Origin: Bacillota bacterium
Lineage (GTDB): Bacteria > Bacillota > Clostridia > Oscillospirales > Oscillospiraceae
NCBI GenBank assembly: GCA_029777215.1
Contig: JAKOSQ010000267.1
Location: 1 to 7,802, forward strand
DNA: 7,802 nucleotides
Direction of reading: 5' to 3'
Part shown: positions 1 to 4,825 of the stretch, piece after piece
Layout: every line of letters starts with the position of its first letter
How positions within the stretch are numbered: the first letter of the stretch is position 1
Made by a program: the position numbers and the translations under genes
Notes under the pieces: model-generated
The model's database searches: none
What the model was told of the DNA's origin: nothing
The model's input: the letters and a program-made list of their open reading frames with translations, nothing else

Positions 1-267
1 AGTCTGACGCTCGAATACATTGTTCCGAAGACGCGCGAGCAAAAGCAGCACGAGCGCGAAACCGGCGTGAGCGAGCCCGAAAAGTGCGAGCGCGTCACCC
101 TCCCCTGCGACACGATCATCTCCGCGATCGGCTCGGTGCCGAACGACGCGCTCTTCAGCGCCCTGCGGGACGACTGCCCGATTCTTTACCGTCTCGGCGA
201 CGCGGAAAATGTCGGCCGCATCTCCGACGCCGTCGAGCAGGCGATTACGTTGGCGGAAAGCCTTTGA
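1..267 (+). CDS. FAD/NAD(P)-dependent oxidoreductase, C-terminal fragment (5' end outside window)
   Basis: The reading frame is open from base 1 and stops at TGA 265-267, giving 88 C-terminal residues; the GTG at 67 is internal, not a start. Two features typical of the end of a pyridine-nucleotide-disulphide type fold are visible. One is a strand ending in DTIISAIGSVPN, matching the 'D-[ST]-[VI]-[VI]-x-A-[IL]-G-x-x-P-N' segment. The other is LGDAENVGRISDAVEQAI, where the GD contacts the FAD ribityl chain in this superfamily and the following helix closes the domain. The pattern best fits the C-terminal nucleotide-binding half of Old-Yellow-Enzyme/FAD fusion proteins (2,4-dienoyl-CoA reductase or enoate reductase type). 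A GltD-like or other family member is possible because the diagnostic N-terminal part is missing. No substrate can be inferred. It converges on the diguanylate cyclase gene; the only strong terminator before that gene is at 503-546. Confidence 0.72.
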   Translation, partial: SLTLEYIVPKTREQKQHERETGVSEPEKCERVTLPCDTIISAIGSVPNDALFSALRDDCPILYRLGDAENVGRISDAVEQAITLAESL

Positions 268-345
268 CAAAAAAGCCTCGCAGGCGCGAATAGAGTTCAA
301 ATGATTTTTCGCGGAGCGAGAGTCGAAACGGCCGCATTATTGGGG

Positions 346-374
346 TCCCCACAAAGTCGAAGACTTTGTGGGGA
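346..374. repeat. Perfect 13-bp inverted repeat with GAA loop
   Basis: TCCCCACAAAGTC (346-358) is followed by GAA (359-361) and the exact reverse complement GACTTTGTGGGGA (362-374). It is a very stable hairpin on either strand, with no T-run after it, so it is not a standard intrinsic terminator. It forms the left end of a compact block of inverted repeats between two convergent genes. I infer a REP-like or MITE-like intergenic repeat; only a genome-wide count can confirm that. Confidence 0.8.
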
Positions 375-440
375 AAGGAAAAGGAAATCCGTTCGCGCAG
401 GTTTCCGCTTGCGGGAAATGGAGCGATAAGGTTTTCCTTT
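374..440. repeat. Nested inverted repeat closed by a 9-bp AAAGGAAAA/TTTTCCTTT stem
   Basis: AAAGGAAAA at 374-382 is the exact reverse complement of TTTTCCTTT at 432-440. Between them lies a smaller imperfect hairpin, TTTCC (402-406) with GGAAA (414-418), and a competing pairing of GGAAA (383-387) with TTTCC (402-406). The outer stem begins on the last base of the preceding 13-bp hairpin, so the two form one continuous folded block. No convincing coding sequence is present; short open frames here have no start with a ribosome binding site and no recognisable protein character. Confidence 0.5.
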
Positions 441-467
441 GACGCCGCCCGCAGGCCGAGAACTTAT

Positions 468-502
468 TGGAGAAGAAGCCTGCCCTGCAGGCTTCTTCTC
501 CA
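468..502. repeat. Perfect 16-bp inverted repeat in the convergent intergenic gap
   Basis: GGAGAAGAAGCCTGC (469-483) pairs exactly with GCAGGCTTCTTCTCC (487-501) around the loop CCT; T468 and A502 add one more pair. It directly abuts the terminator stem that starts at 503, so two long hairpins are stacked end to end. On the + strand the trailing bases are AGAGCAATAAAAA, not a T-run, so it is not a terminator by itself. It is best read as the right end of the repeat block that starts at 346. Confidence 0.75.
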
Positions 503-546
503 GAGCAATAAAAAGGCACGCCCGAGGGCGTGCCTTTTTATTGCTC
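503..546. terminator. Bidirectional intrinsic terminator overlapping the diguanylate cyclase stop codon
   Basis: GAGCAATAAAAAGGCACGCC (503-522) and GGCGTGCCTTTTTATTGCTC (527-546) form a perfect 20-bp stem with the 4-base loop CGAG. The GC-rich upper stem GGCACGCC/GGCGTGCC is followed on both strands by five T, so it can terminate the - strand diguanylate cyclase and any + strand transcript from the oxidoreductase. The lower stem contains the last two codons and TAA stop (538-540) of the cyclase, whose 3' end is therefore mirrored exactly beyond the loop. Confidence 0.9.
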
Positions 547-2103
547 CAAGTCAAGCGGGACCGACCGCAGCTCACGACCGGAATAGCCCTTGAGACAGAG
601 GTCCTCGTGGTAGAGCGCATGCTGGCTCTTGCCGTTTTCCTTGGCGTAGTATAGCGCCTTGTCGGCGTCTTCGAGAAGGGTCTCGTAGTCGAAACCGAAG
701 TCGTCGCTGAGCACCGCGCCAACGCTTGTCGAGACGATGACGATATGGTGATCGTTGATATACTCGCCGCGCAGCTCTTCGACGAGGCGGTCAAGGACCG
801 GGTTGAGCTTCTCGCGGTCCGCGTCCTTCATGAGAACGCAGAATTCGTCTCCGCCGAAGCGGCCGAGGATGTCGTCCGCCGAGAAAATCTCCTGCATCTT
901 TTCGGAGACGTCCTTAAGGATTTTATCGCCGGCGGCGTGACCAAAGTTGTCGTTGATCTCCTTGAAATTGTCGATGTCCGCAAAGAGGATCGCGACATGT
1001 GGCTCGACGGCTTTGCTGAGGTATTCGCAGCAGCGGGCGCGGAAGGTCGCCTTGTTGTAGATGCCGATGAGGTCGTCGAGCTCCGCCTTGCGGAGCAGCA
1101 ACTCCTTCTCCTTCATCACCTGGTCGATGTCCGAGAGCTTGCCCGTCAGTCGGACTCTCTCGCCGCCCTTTTTGAAAACGTGGTAGATGACCTTGCACCA
1201 GCGCGGGGTGAATTTGTCGTTGTAGATGCGGATGCGGCACTCGCCGTCGATCTTGCCGCTGTTGATGTCGCGCAACATCTCGTTGAGGATGGGCTTGTCG
1301 TCCTCATAAAAGTGCAGCAGGCGCGGCAGATTGTTGCCCCAGTAGTGATCCGGCGGGTCCCAGCCGAACTTTTCCTTGAACTTTTTGGACATGAAGAAGC
1401 TCTGCGTCACGAAATCGACGTCAAAAAGGATCTCGTCCGACTTGTCGAACAAAACGCGGTAGCGCTCCCGTTCAAATTCAAGCTCCTCGATGATGTCGTG
1501 CTCGCGGGTGTTGTCCATCATGACGCAGTAAAGGATGTTGTCCACAAACGAGCAGTTGAGCAGAACTGGCAGCAGCCCCCCGTCGTGCTGGATGAGACGC
1601 AGGTGGAAGGAGAAGCTGTCCATGCCGTTTTCGTGGGTCGCGGCGCGGTGGAACATGTCGCTGAGCTCCGGCAAATCCTCGGCGCAGACAAAGCCGGTGT
1701 GAAAATATTTGTCCGGCAGGGCCATGAACTCCTCGCGCGTGATCTGCAGCATTTTGAGAAGGCCGTCGTTAATGAAAATAACAGATGCGTCCTCTTCGAT
1801 CTTCTGGACCAGAACGCCGCCGTCGATATTGTTGGTGATGTTGCGGAGCATGTGCTCCTGCACCTTGTGTGACAGGTTCTGACGGCGGTGAAGGGTCGCG
1901 AGCAGGATCGCGATAACGGCGACCAGCGCCAGAATGGAGAGTATGGCAATCCCATGTCTGAACGCGTCATTGTTAATTGCCTCTGTCACGGAATCAAGCA
2001 TAAAGCGCACTTTGCCCATGTTCGTGGGCTCGGCCAGCGCGGAACCGGCCGCGGCGGCACTCAGCGCAGAGAATATTGCTGTGCTTTTGAGCAGTTTCTT
2101 CAT
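538..2103 (-). CDS. Membrane-anchored PAS-GGDEF diguanylate cyclase
   Basis: The product, 521 residues from ATG 2103, is predicted to make cyclic di-GMP from two GTP at the inner face of the membrane. Numbering from the TTG at 2106 (one residue more), a signal-like hydrophobic segment at 4-25 ends in ALA, a short extracytoplasmic stretch follows, and a membrane segment spans about 52-72. Two PAS-like regions cover about 85-200 and 213-335. The GGDEF domain runs from about 340 to 495, with D377/D379 in FADIDNFKEIND for metal and the active loop RFGGDEF (GGDEF at 418-422) intact. The inhibitory I-site, normally RxxD before the loop, reads SADD, so its arginine is missing. There is no EAL domain. 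I prefer ATG 2103 because the purine-rich AGAAAGAG lies 7 bases upstream, while the TTG would be only 4 bases away. The gene is monocistronic, with candidate promoters at 2186-2258 and a terminator over its stop. The extracytoplasmic part is too short for a classic sensor domain, so signals are probably read by the PAS domains. Confidence 0.93.
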   Translation of the reverse strand: MKKLLKSTAIFSALSAAAAGSALAEPTNMGKVRFMLDSVTEAINNDAFRHGIAILSILALVAVIAILLATLHRRQNLSHKVQEHMLRNITNNIDGGVLVQKIEEDASVIFINDGLLKMLQITREEFMALPDKYFHTGFVCAEDLPELSDMFHRAATHENGMDSFSFHLRLIQHDGGLLPVLLNCSFVDNILYCVMMDNTREHDIIEELEFERERYRVLFDKSDEILFDVDFVTQSFFMSKKFKEKFGWDPPDHYWGNNLPRLLHFYEDDKPILNEMLRDINSGKIDGECRIRIYNDKFTPRWCKVIYHVFKKGGERVRLTGKLSDIDQVMKEKELLLRKAELDDLIGIYNKATFRARCCEYLSKAVEPHVAILFADIDNFKEINDNFGHAAGDKILKDVSEKMQEIFSADDILGRFGGDEFCVLMKDADREKLNPVLDRLVEELRGEYINDHHIVIVSTSVGAVLSDDFGFDYETLLEDADKALYYAKENGKSQHALYHEDLCLKGYSGRELRSVPLDLEQ

Positions 2104-2115
2104 CAAATAGCTCTT

Positions 2116-2139
2116 TCTCGCAAAGAATGAAAAGCGAGA
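2116..2139 (-). promoter_or_regulatory. Small stem-loop touching the diguanylate cyclase ribosome binding site
   Basis: In the leader, TCTCGC and GCGAGA (2134-2139 and 2116-2121 as read on the + strand) are exact inverted repeats separated by 12 bases. The downstream arm runs into the AGAAAGAG purine stretch that serves as the Shine-Dalgarno (2111-2118). Folding could partly hide the ribosome binding site. The stem is only 6 bp, so this is a suggestion. Confidence 0.3.
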
Positions 2140-2185
2140 GCTTACGTTGCCCTTCGCCGCTCATCTGTTTTTCCCATACTTTATA

Positions 2186-2214
2186 ATTTTAACACGAGTA
2201 TGCGTCAGTAGCAA
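2186..2214 (-). promoter_or_regulatory. Candidate sigma-A promoter for the diguanylate cyclase (proximal)
   Basis: On the - strand TTGCTA (2209-2214) is followed by a 17-base spacer and TAAAAT (2186-2191). The spacer ends in TGT, giving an extended -10 of the form TGnTAAAAT. An overlapping alternative -10, TATAAA, lies at 2180-2185. Transcription would start about 75 bases before the ATG at 2103. Confidence 0.6.
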
Positions 2215-2229
2215 TCGTCTTTTCGCTTT

Positions 2230-2258
2230 TATATACACATATTTTTTTTGTGTGACAA
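2230..2258 (-). promoter_or_regulatory. Candidate second, upstream promoter for the diguanylate cyclase
   Basis: On the - strand TTGTCA (2253-2258; 5 of 6 to TTGACA) precedes TATATA (2230-2235) by 17 bases, with a run of eight A in the spacer. It is weaker at -10 than the proximal candidate. Its -35 box lies inside the dyad at 2245-2261, so a protein binding that dyad would compete with polymerase here. Confidence 0.4.
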
Positions 2259-2261
2259 AAA
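2245..2261. promoter_or_regulatory. 17-base perfect dyad, possible operator
   Basis: TTTTTGTGTGACAAAAA consists of two exact 7-base arms (TTTTTGT / ACAAAAA) around GTG. It sits between the two divergent genes, overlaps the -35 of the upstream cyclase promoter candidate, and ends about 20 bases before the -35 of the DUF523 promoter. Size and symmetry suit a dimeric regulator, but the sequence does not match a consensus I can name. AT-rich arms can arise by chance in such a spacer. Confidence 0.35.
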
Positions 2262-2281
2262 CGGGATTTTCGCCGACAAGC

Positions 2282-2310
2282 TTGGTTTTTCGCCGGCATT
2301 GCGTTATACT
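2282..2310 (+). promoter_or_regulatory. Candidate promoter for the DUF523 gene, with flanking direct repeats
   Basis: TATACT (2305-2310; 5 of 6 to TATAAT) lies 17 bases after a weak -35, TTGGTT (2282-2287). Transcription would start near 2317, about 40 bases before the ATG. The 9-base direct repeat TTTTCGCCG occurs at 2267-2275 and 2287-2295, exactly 20 bases (about two helical turns) apart and bracketing the -35. A poor -35 with repeats around it is the arrangement expected of an activator-dependent promoter, but this is inference. A 6-bp stem, AGCCTG/CAGGCT (2319-2341), occupies the short leader. Confidence 0.5.
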
Positions 2311-2343
2311 GCCATCATAGCCTGTCAGAAAAGCGCAGGCTCC

Positions 2344-2348
2344 GGAGG
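2344..2348 (+). promoter_or_regulatory. Ribosome binding site that fixes the DUF523 start
   Basis: GGAGG lies 7 bases before ATG 2356. The open frame extends upstream to a GTG at 2248, but that region is promoter-like AT-rich DNA and the family's conserved N-terminus begins right after ATG 2356, so 2356 is the real start. Confidence 0.85.
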
Positions 2349-2355
2349 AAGCGAT

Positions 2356-2811
2356 ATGAATATTCTTGTCAGTGCCTGTCTGCTCGGCGTCGCCTGCCGC
2401 TATGACGGCAGCGCAAAAACCGACCCGCGCGCGGCGGCGCTTTTGCGGGAGCACTGCCTCGTCCCCTTTTGCCCGGAGGTCTACGGCGGCCTGCCGACGC
2501 CGCGCCTGCCCGCCGAGCTGCGGGACGGCAGCGTCGTCACGCAGGCCGGAACGAACGTCACGGCGCAGTACACGCGCGGCGCGCGCGAGGCCCTGCACCT
2601 GGCCCGGCTCTGCGGCTGCACCCTCGCCATTTTGAAGGAGCGCAGTCCCTCCTGCGGCCACGGCAGCATCCACGACGGCAGCTTCACCGGCGCGCTTACG
2701 CCGGGCGACGGCGTGACCGCCGCGCTGCTGCGCGAAAACGGGATCGAGGTCATCGGCGAGAGCGAAATCGAAGCCTTCTTTGCACCCGGCGGCTCAGGCG
2801 CCGCCCTTTGA
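2356..2811 (+). CDS. DUF523 (YbbK / TudS-like) iron-sulphur protein
   Basis: This 151-residue cytoplasmic protein matches the DUF523 family along its whole length. It shows the N-terminal SACLLGVACRYDG (cysteines 8 and 14), VPFCPEVYGGLPTPRLPAE with the CPE motif at 39-41, and ILKERSPSCGHGS with SPSCG at 97-101. Characterised DUF523 members include the thiouracil desulfurase TudS, which binds a [4Fe-4S] cluster through three conserved cysteines and removes sulphur from 2-thiouracil without net redox change. C8, C39 and C100 are the likely ligands here by motif position, with E41 and S99 near the active site; that mapping is inference. Substrate could be a thiolated nucleobase or something else. 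The gene has its own promoter candidate and strong GGAGG site. Its last 18 bases overlap the oppositely oriented thioesterase gene. Confidence 0.9.
   Translation: MNILVSACLLGVACRYDGSAKTDPRAAALLREHCLVPFCPEVYGGLPTPRLPAELRDGSVVTQAGTNVTAQYTRGAREALHLARLCGCTLAILKERSPSCGHGSIHDGSFTGALTPGDGVTAALLRENGIEVIGESEIEAFFAPGGSGAAL
2788..2805 (+). terminator. Weak hairpin inside the tail-to-tail overlap of two genes
   Basis: GGCGGC (2788-2793) and GCCGCC (2800-2805) pair around the loop TCAGGC, followed on the + strand by CTTTGAGTCCTTCTTT. The loop carries the thioesterase stop codon (2794-2796) and the DUF523 stop lies just after the stem (2809-2811). The T-rich tail is broken by G, A and C, so it would be a weak terminator for the DUF523 transcript. 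No better one is seen before the neighbouring gene. Confidence 0.35.
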
Positions 2812-3216
2812 GTCCTTCTTTGCCGGCACGAAGCCACTCGCCTGCATGACCGCGATCAGCTTGCCGTCTGGTTCAGTTATGTCAACCTCAAAGAAGCTCA
2901 CGTTCCGGCCCACCTTTTGCTTTTTCGCCTCGGCATAGACGACAGGGCCGCGCGTCGCGCGCATGAAATTGATCGTGCACGAGAGCGTGACCGTCGGCTG
3001 CCCGCCGATGTTTGCGGCGGTGCCGAAGGCGTAGTCCGCGAGCGTGAAGAGCGCGCCGCCCATCACGTCGCCGTTGTTGTTGAGGTGGCGCTCGTCGATC
3101 GCGAGGCTGCACAGGCAGTAGCCCGGCGAGACCTTTTCGATCTTGACGCCCGTTGTTTTGATTGCGTACTGATCCGCGGAGAAGCACTCGCGCGCGGTCT
3201 GAGTTAAATCTTCCAT
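2794..3216 (-). CDS. PaaI-like hotdog-fold acyl-CoA thioesterase
   Basis: A 140-residue protein of normal length for the PaaI/YbgC-like hotdog thioesterases, which hydrolyse acyl-CoA or aryl-CoA to the free acid and CoA as a cytoplasmic multimer. The core motif is at 44-70: HLNNNGDVMGGALFTLADYA, with the GG at 53-54 and the Asp of 'LAD' (D61), the position of the catalytic Asp in E. coli PaaI. The usual histidine or glutamine before GG is methionine (M52), which may alter the active site. The following strand TVTLSCTINFMRAT (75-88) and GRNVSFFEVDI (103-113) complete the fold. Start ATG 3214-3216 has AGGAAG 6 bases upstream. It is codirectional with the liv genes, about 70 bases after livF, but a hairpin with a short T-run stands between them and no promoter fits in the gap. 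The acyl substrate is unknown; a link to branched-chain amino acid fermentation products is only suggested by position. Confidence 0.88.
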   Translation of the reverse strand: MEDLTQTARECFSADQYAIKTTGVKIEKVSPGYCLCSLAIDERHLNNNGDVMGGALFTLADYAFGTAANIGGQPTVTLSCTINFMRATRGPVVYAEAKKQKVGRNVSFFEVDITEPDGKLIAVMQASGFVPAKKDSKGGA

Positions 3217-3248
3217 ACTTGTCTTCCTTCCTTGAATAGGGCAAAAGA

Positions 3249-3280
3249 GCCGCCTTCTGCGTGGAAGGCGGCCCCTTTTT
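3249..3280 (-). terminator. Terminator-like hairpin after livF
   Basis: The perfect 9-bp stem GCCGCCTTC (3249-3257) / GAAGGCGGC (3264-3272) has a 6-base loop. On the - strand it begins shortly after the livF stop and is followed by TCTTTTGCCC, a short interrupted T-run. On the + strand it is followed by CCCTTTTTG. It probably ends most liv transcripts with some readthrough into the thioesterase, whose ribosome binding site begins only about 20 bases further on. Confidence 0.75.
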
Positions 3281-3285
3281 GTGTG

Positions 3286-3984
3286 TCACTTGCCGAGATA
3301 GGCTTTTTTGACGGCATCGTTTTTCAAAAGCTCGTCGCCGGGTCCGCTCAGCGTGATGTTGCCGGTCTCGAGGACGTAGCCGACGTCCGCCGTGTGCAGC
3401 GCCATGTTGGCGTTCTGCTCGATGAGCAGAATGGTGACGCCCCGCTTGTTGATCTCCTTGATGATGGAGAAAATGTCCTTCACAACGATCGGCGCGAGGC
3501 CAAGCGAGGGTTCGTCCATCATCATGAGCTTCGGGCGGGACATGAGCGCGCGACCAACCGCGAGCATCTGCTGCTCGCCGCCGGAGAGCGTTCCGGCCGC
3601 CTGCCACGAGCGCTCCTTGAGGCGCGGGAAGAGCTCATAGACCCAGTTGATATCGTCCGTGAGGCTGTCATTGCGCAGATACGCGCCGACCTTGAGGTTC
3701 TCCAGAACGGTGAGGTCGGAGAACACGCGGCGGCCCTCCGGCACCAGCGTGATGCCGCGGGAGACGATCTTGTCGGGCTTGAGGCCGGTGATGTCCTCGT
3801 CCATGAAGCTGATCTTGCCGCTGCGGGGCTGGACCAGACCCGCGATCGTGCGCAGGGTCGTCGACTTGCCCGCGCCGTTGGCGCCGATGAGGGTGACGAT
3901 GCTGCCCTCCGCGACGTCGAACGTGATGCCCTTGACGGCTTCAATGCCGCCGTAATTGACCTTCAGGTCTTCAATTTTAAGCAT
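3286..3984 (-). CDS. livF: LivF, branched-chain amino acid ABC transporter ATPase
   Basis: The 232-residue ATPase is the second nucleotide-binding subunit of a HAAT-type importer and acts on the cytoplasmic face of the LivHM permease. Visible in order: Walker A GANGAGKST (34-42), signature LSGGEQQM (133-140), Walker B LMMMDEP (153-159), and the H-loop region LLIEQNA (187-192). In the last, the usual histidine is replaced by Q/N, as is normal for LivF and unlike LivG. PEGRRVFSDLTVLENL (82-97) is the typical LivF Q-loop region. The start is ATG 3984, placing MLKIEDL at the family's N-terminus; the frame is open further upstream but there lies within livG. The start overlaps the livG stop by 8 bases (ATGCTTAA), so translation is probably coupled; GGGGGTGG shortly upstream can serve as ribosome binding site. 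Substrate (Leu/Ile/Val or a related solute) cannot be told from the ATPase. Confidence 0.96.
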   Translation of the reverse strand: MLKIEDLKVNYGGIEAVKGITFDVAEGSIVTLIGANGAGKSTTLRTIAGLVQPRSGKISFMDEDITGLKPDKIVSRGITLVPEGRRVFSDLTVLENLKVGAYLRNDSLTDDINWVYELFPRLKERSWQAAGTLSGGEQQMLAVGRALMSRPKLMMMDEPSLGLAPIVVKDIFSIIKEINKRGVTILLIEQNANMALHTADVGYVLETGNITLSGPGDELLKNDAVKKAYLGK

Positions 3985-4825
3985 CCTCGGCCACCCCCAG
4001 ATATGCGTCGATGACGCTCTTGTTGTTTTGAATCTCCGCGGGCGTGCCCGCTGCGATGAGCTTGCCGAAATCCAGGACGTAAATGCGGTCCGAGATCTGC
4101 ATGACAAGGTCCATGTGGTGCTCGATGACGAGCACGGTCACGTCGTAATCGGCGCGGATCTGCTTGATGAAGGCCGCGAGCTCGAGCGTCTCCTGCGGGT
4201 TCATGCCCGCCGCCGGCTCGTCGAGCAGCAGGAGCTTCGGGTCGGTCGCGAGCGCGCGGGCGATCTCCAGCCGGCGCTGCTGGCCATAGGGCAGGTTTGT
4301 GGCTTTTTCGTCCTTGATGTCGAGCATGCCCTGCCGGCGCAGAAGCTCCAGCGTCTCGGCGTTCATGCGCGCTTCCTCTTTTTGGTTGACGCGGAAGGTC
4401 GCGGAGAGCATGTTCTGCTTTGCGCGCATGTGCTTGGCGATGAGGACGTTTTCATAGACGGTTTGACTGCCGAACAGACGGATGTTCTGGAACGTGCGGG
4501 CGATGCCGCACTGCGTGATCTTGTCCGGTGTCTGGCTGATCGTTTTTTTGTACTTGTCGGCGTTTTCGCCGGCGTAGGTCTTGGCCATTTTGCCGCGCGG
4601 ATGGTTTTCGACGATGGTCTTCCCGCAGAATTCAATCTGGCCGTTCGTCGGCTCATAGACGCCCGTGATGCAGTTGAAGGCCGTCGTCTTGCCGGCGCCG
4701 TTGGGGCCGATGAGCGCGACGATCTCGCCCTTGTTTACTTCCATCGAGAGGTTGTTGACGGCGACGACGCCGCCGAACTGCATGGTAACGTCAGAAAGGC
4801 GCAGGACGTTTTCTTTTTCAGCCAT
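3977..4825 (-). CDS. livG: LivG, branched-chain amino acid ABC transporter ATPase
   Basis: The 282-residue ATPase is the first nucleotide-binding subunit of the importer. Motifs: Walker A GPNGAGKTT (40-48), GIARTFQNIRLFG (107-119) around the Q-loop, a family-typical variant signature LPYGQQRRLEIARAL (178-192), Walker B LLLLDEP (198-204), and H-loop VIEHHMDLVM with H236. The LivG-specific C-terminal end VIDAYLGVAEDA is present. Residues about 75-102, rich in Lys, Asp and Tyr, form an insert of roughly 25 residues between the Walker A half and the Q-loop compared with E. coli-type LivG. From memory, clostridial LivG proteins commonly carry this. GGAGG lies 9 bases before ATG 4825. The start overlaps the livM stop by 8 bases (ATGGCTGA) and the 3' end overlaps livF by 8 bases. 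Confidence 0.96.
   Translation of the reverse strand: MAEKENVLRLSDVTMQFGGVVAVNNLSMEVNKGEIVALIGPNGAGKTTAFNCITGVYEPTNGQIEFCGKTIVENHPRGKMAKTYAGENADKYKKTISQTPDKITQCGIARTFQNIRLFGSQTVYENVLIAKHMRAKQNMLSATFRVNQKEEARMNAETLELLRRQGMLDIKDEKATNLPYGQQRRLEIARALATDPKLLLLDEPAAGMNPQETLELAAFIKQIRADYDVTVLVIEHHMDLVMQISDRIYVLDFGKLIAAGTPAEIQNNKSVIDAYLGVAEDA

Noticed and set aside
275..285. GCCT/AGGC mini hairpin just after the oxidoreductase stop
   Set aside because: A 4-bp stem with no following T-run is too weak to call a terminator.
346..546. CRISPR array
   Set aside because: The repeats are different inverted repeats, not identical direct repeats with regular spacers, and no cas gene is nearby.
297..794. Open frame on the - strand crossing the convergent gap into the cyclase gene
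   Set aside because: It overlaps the cyclase in another frame and then runs through terminator and repeat hairpins; the Ser/Arg-rich translation has no protein character.
745..1872. Long 375-residue open frame on the + strand opposite the diguanylate cyclase
   Set aside because: It is the mirror of a well-supported GGDEF gene in GC-rich DNA. Its protein is a low-complexity mix of Val, Ala, Asp, Glu and Leu with no recognisable domain, and it has no ribosome binding site.
2104..2355. Possible c-di-GMP riboswitch in the leader of the diguanylate cyclase or DUF523 gene
   Set aside because: I looked for a GEMM-like conserved core and paired helices and found neither; the leaders are only about 40-75 bases.
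2161..2673. 170-residue - strand open frame opposite DUF523 and through the promoter region
   Set aside because: It lies antisense to a conserved gene and ends in AT-rich promoter DNA.
4575..4610. LivG insert as a novel domain
   Set aside because: The extra ~25 residues are, as I recall, common in clostridial LivG proteins, so they are a lineage feature and not a new fusion.
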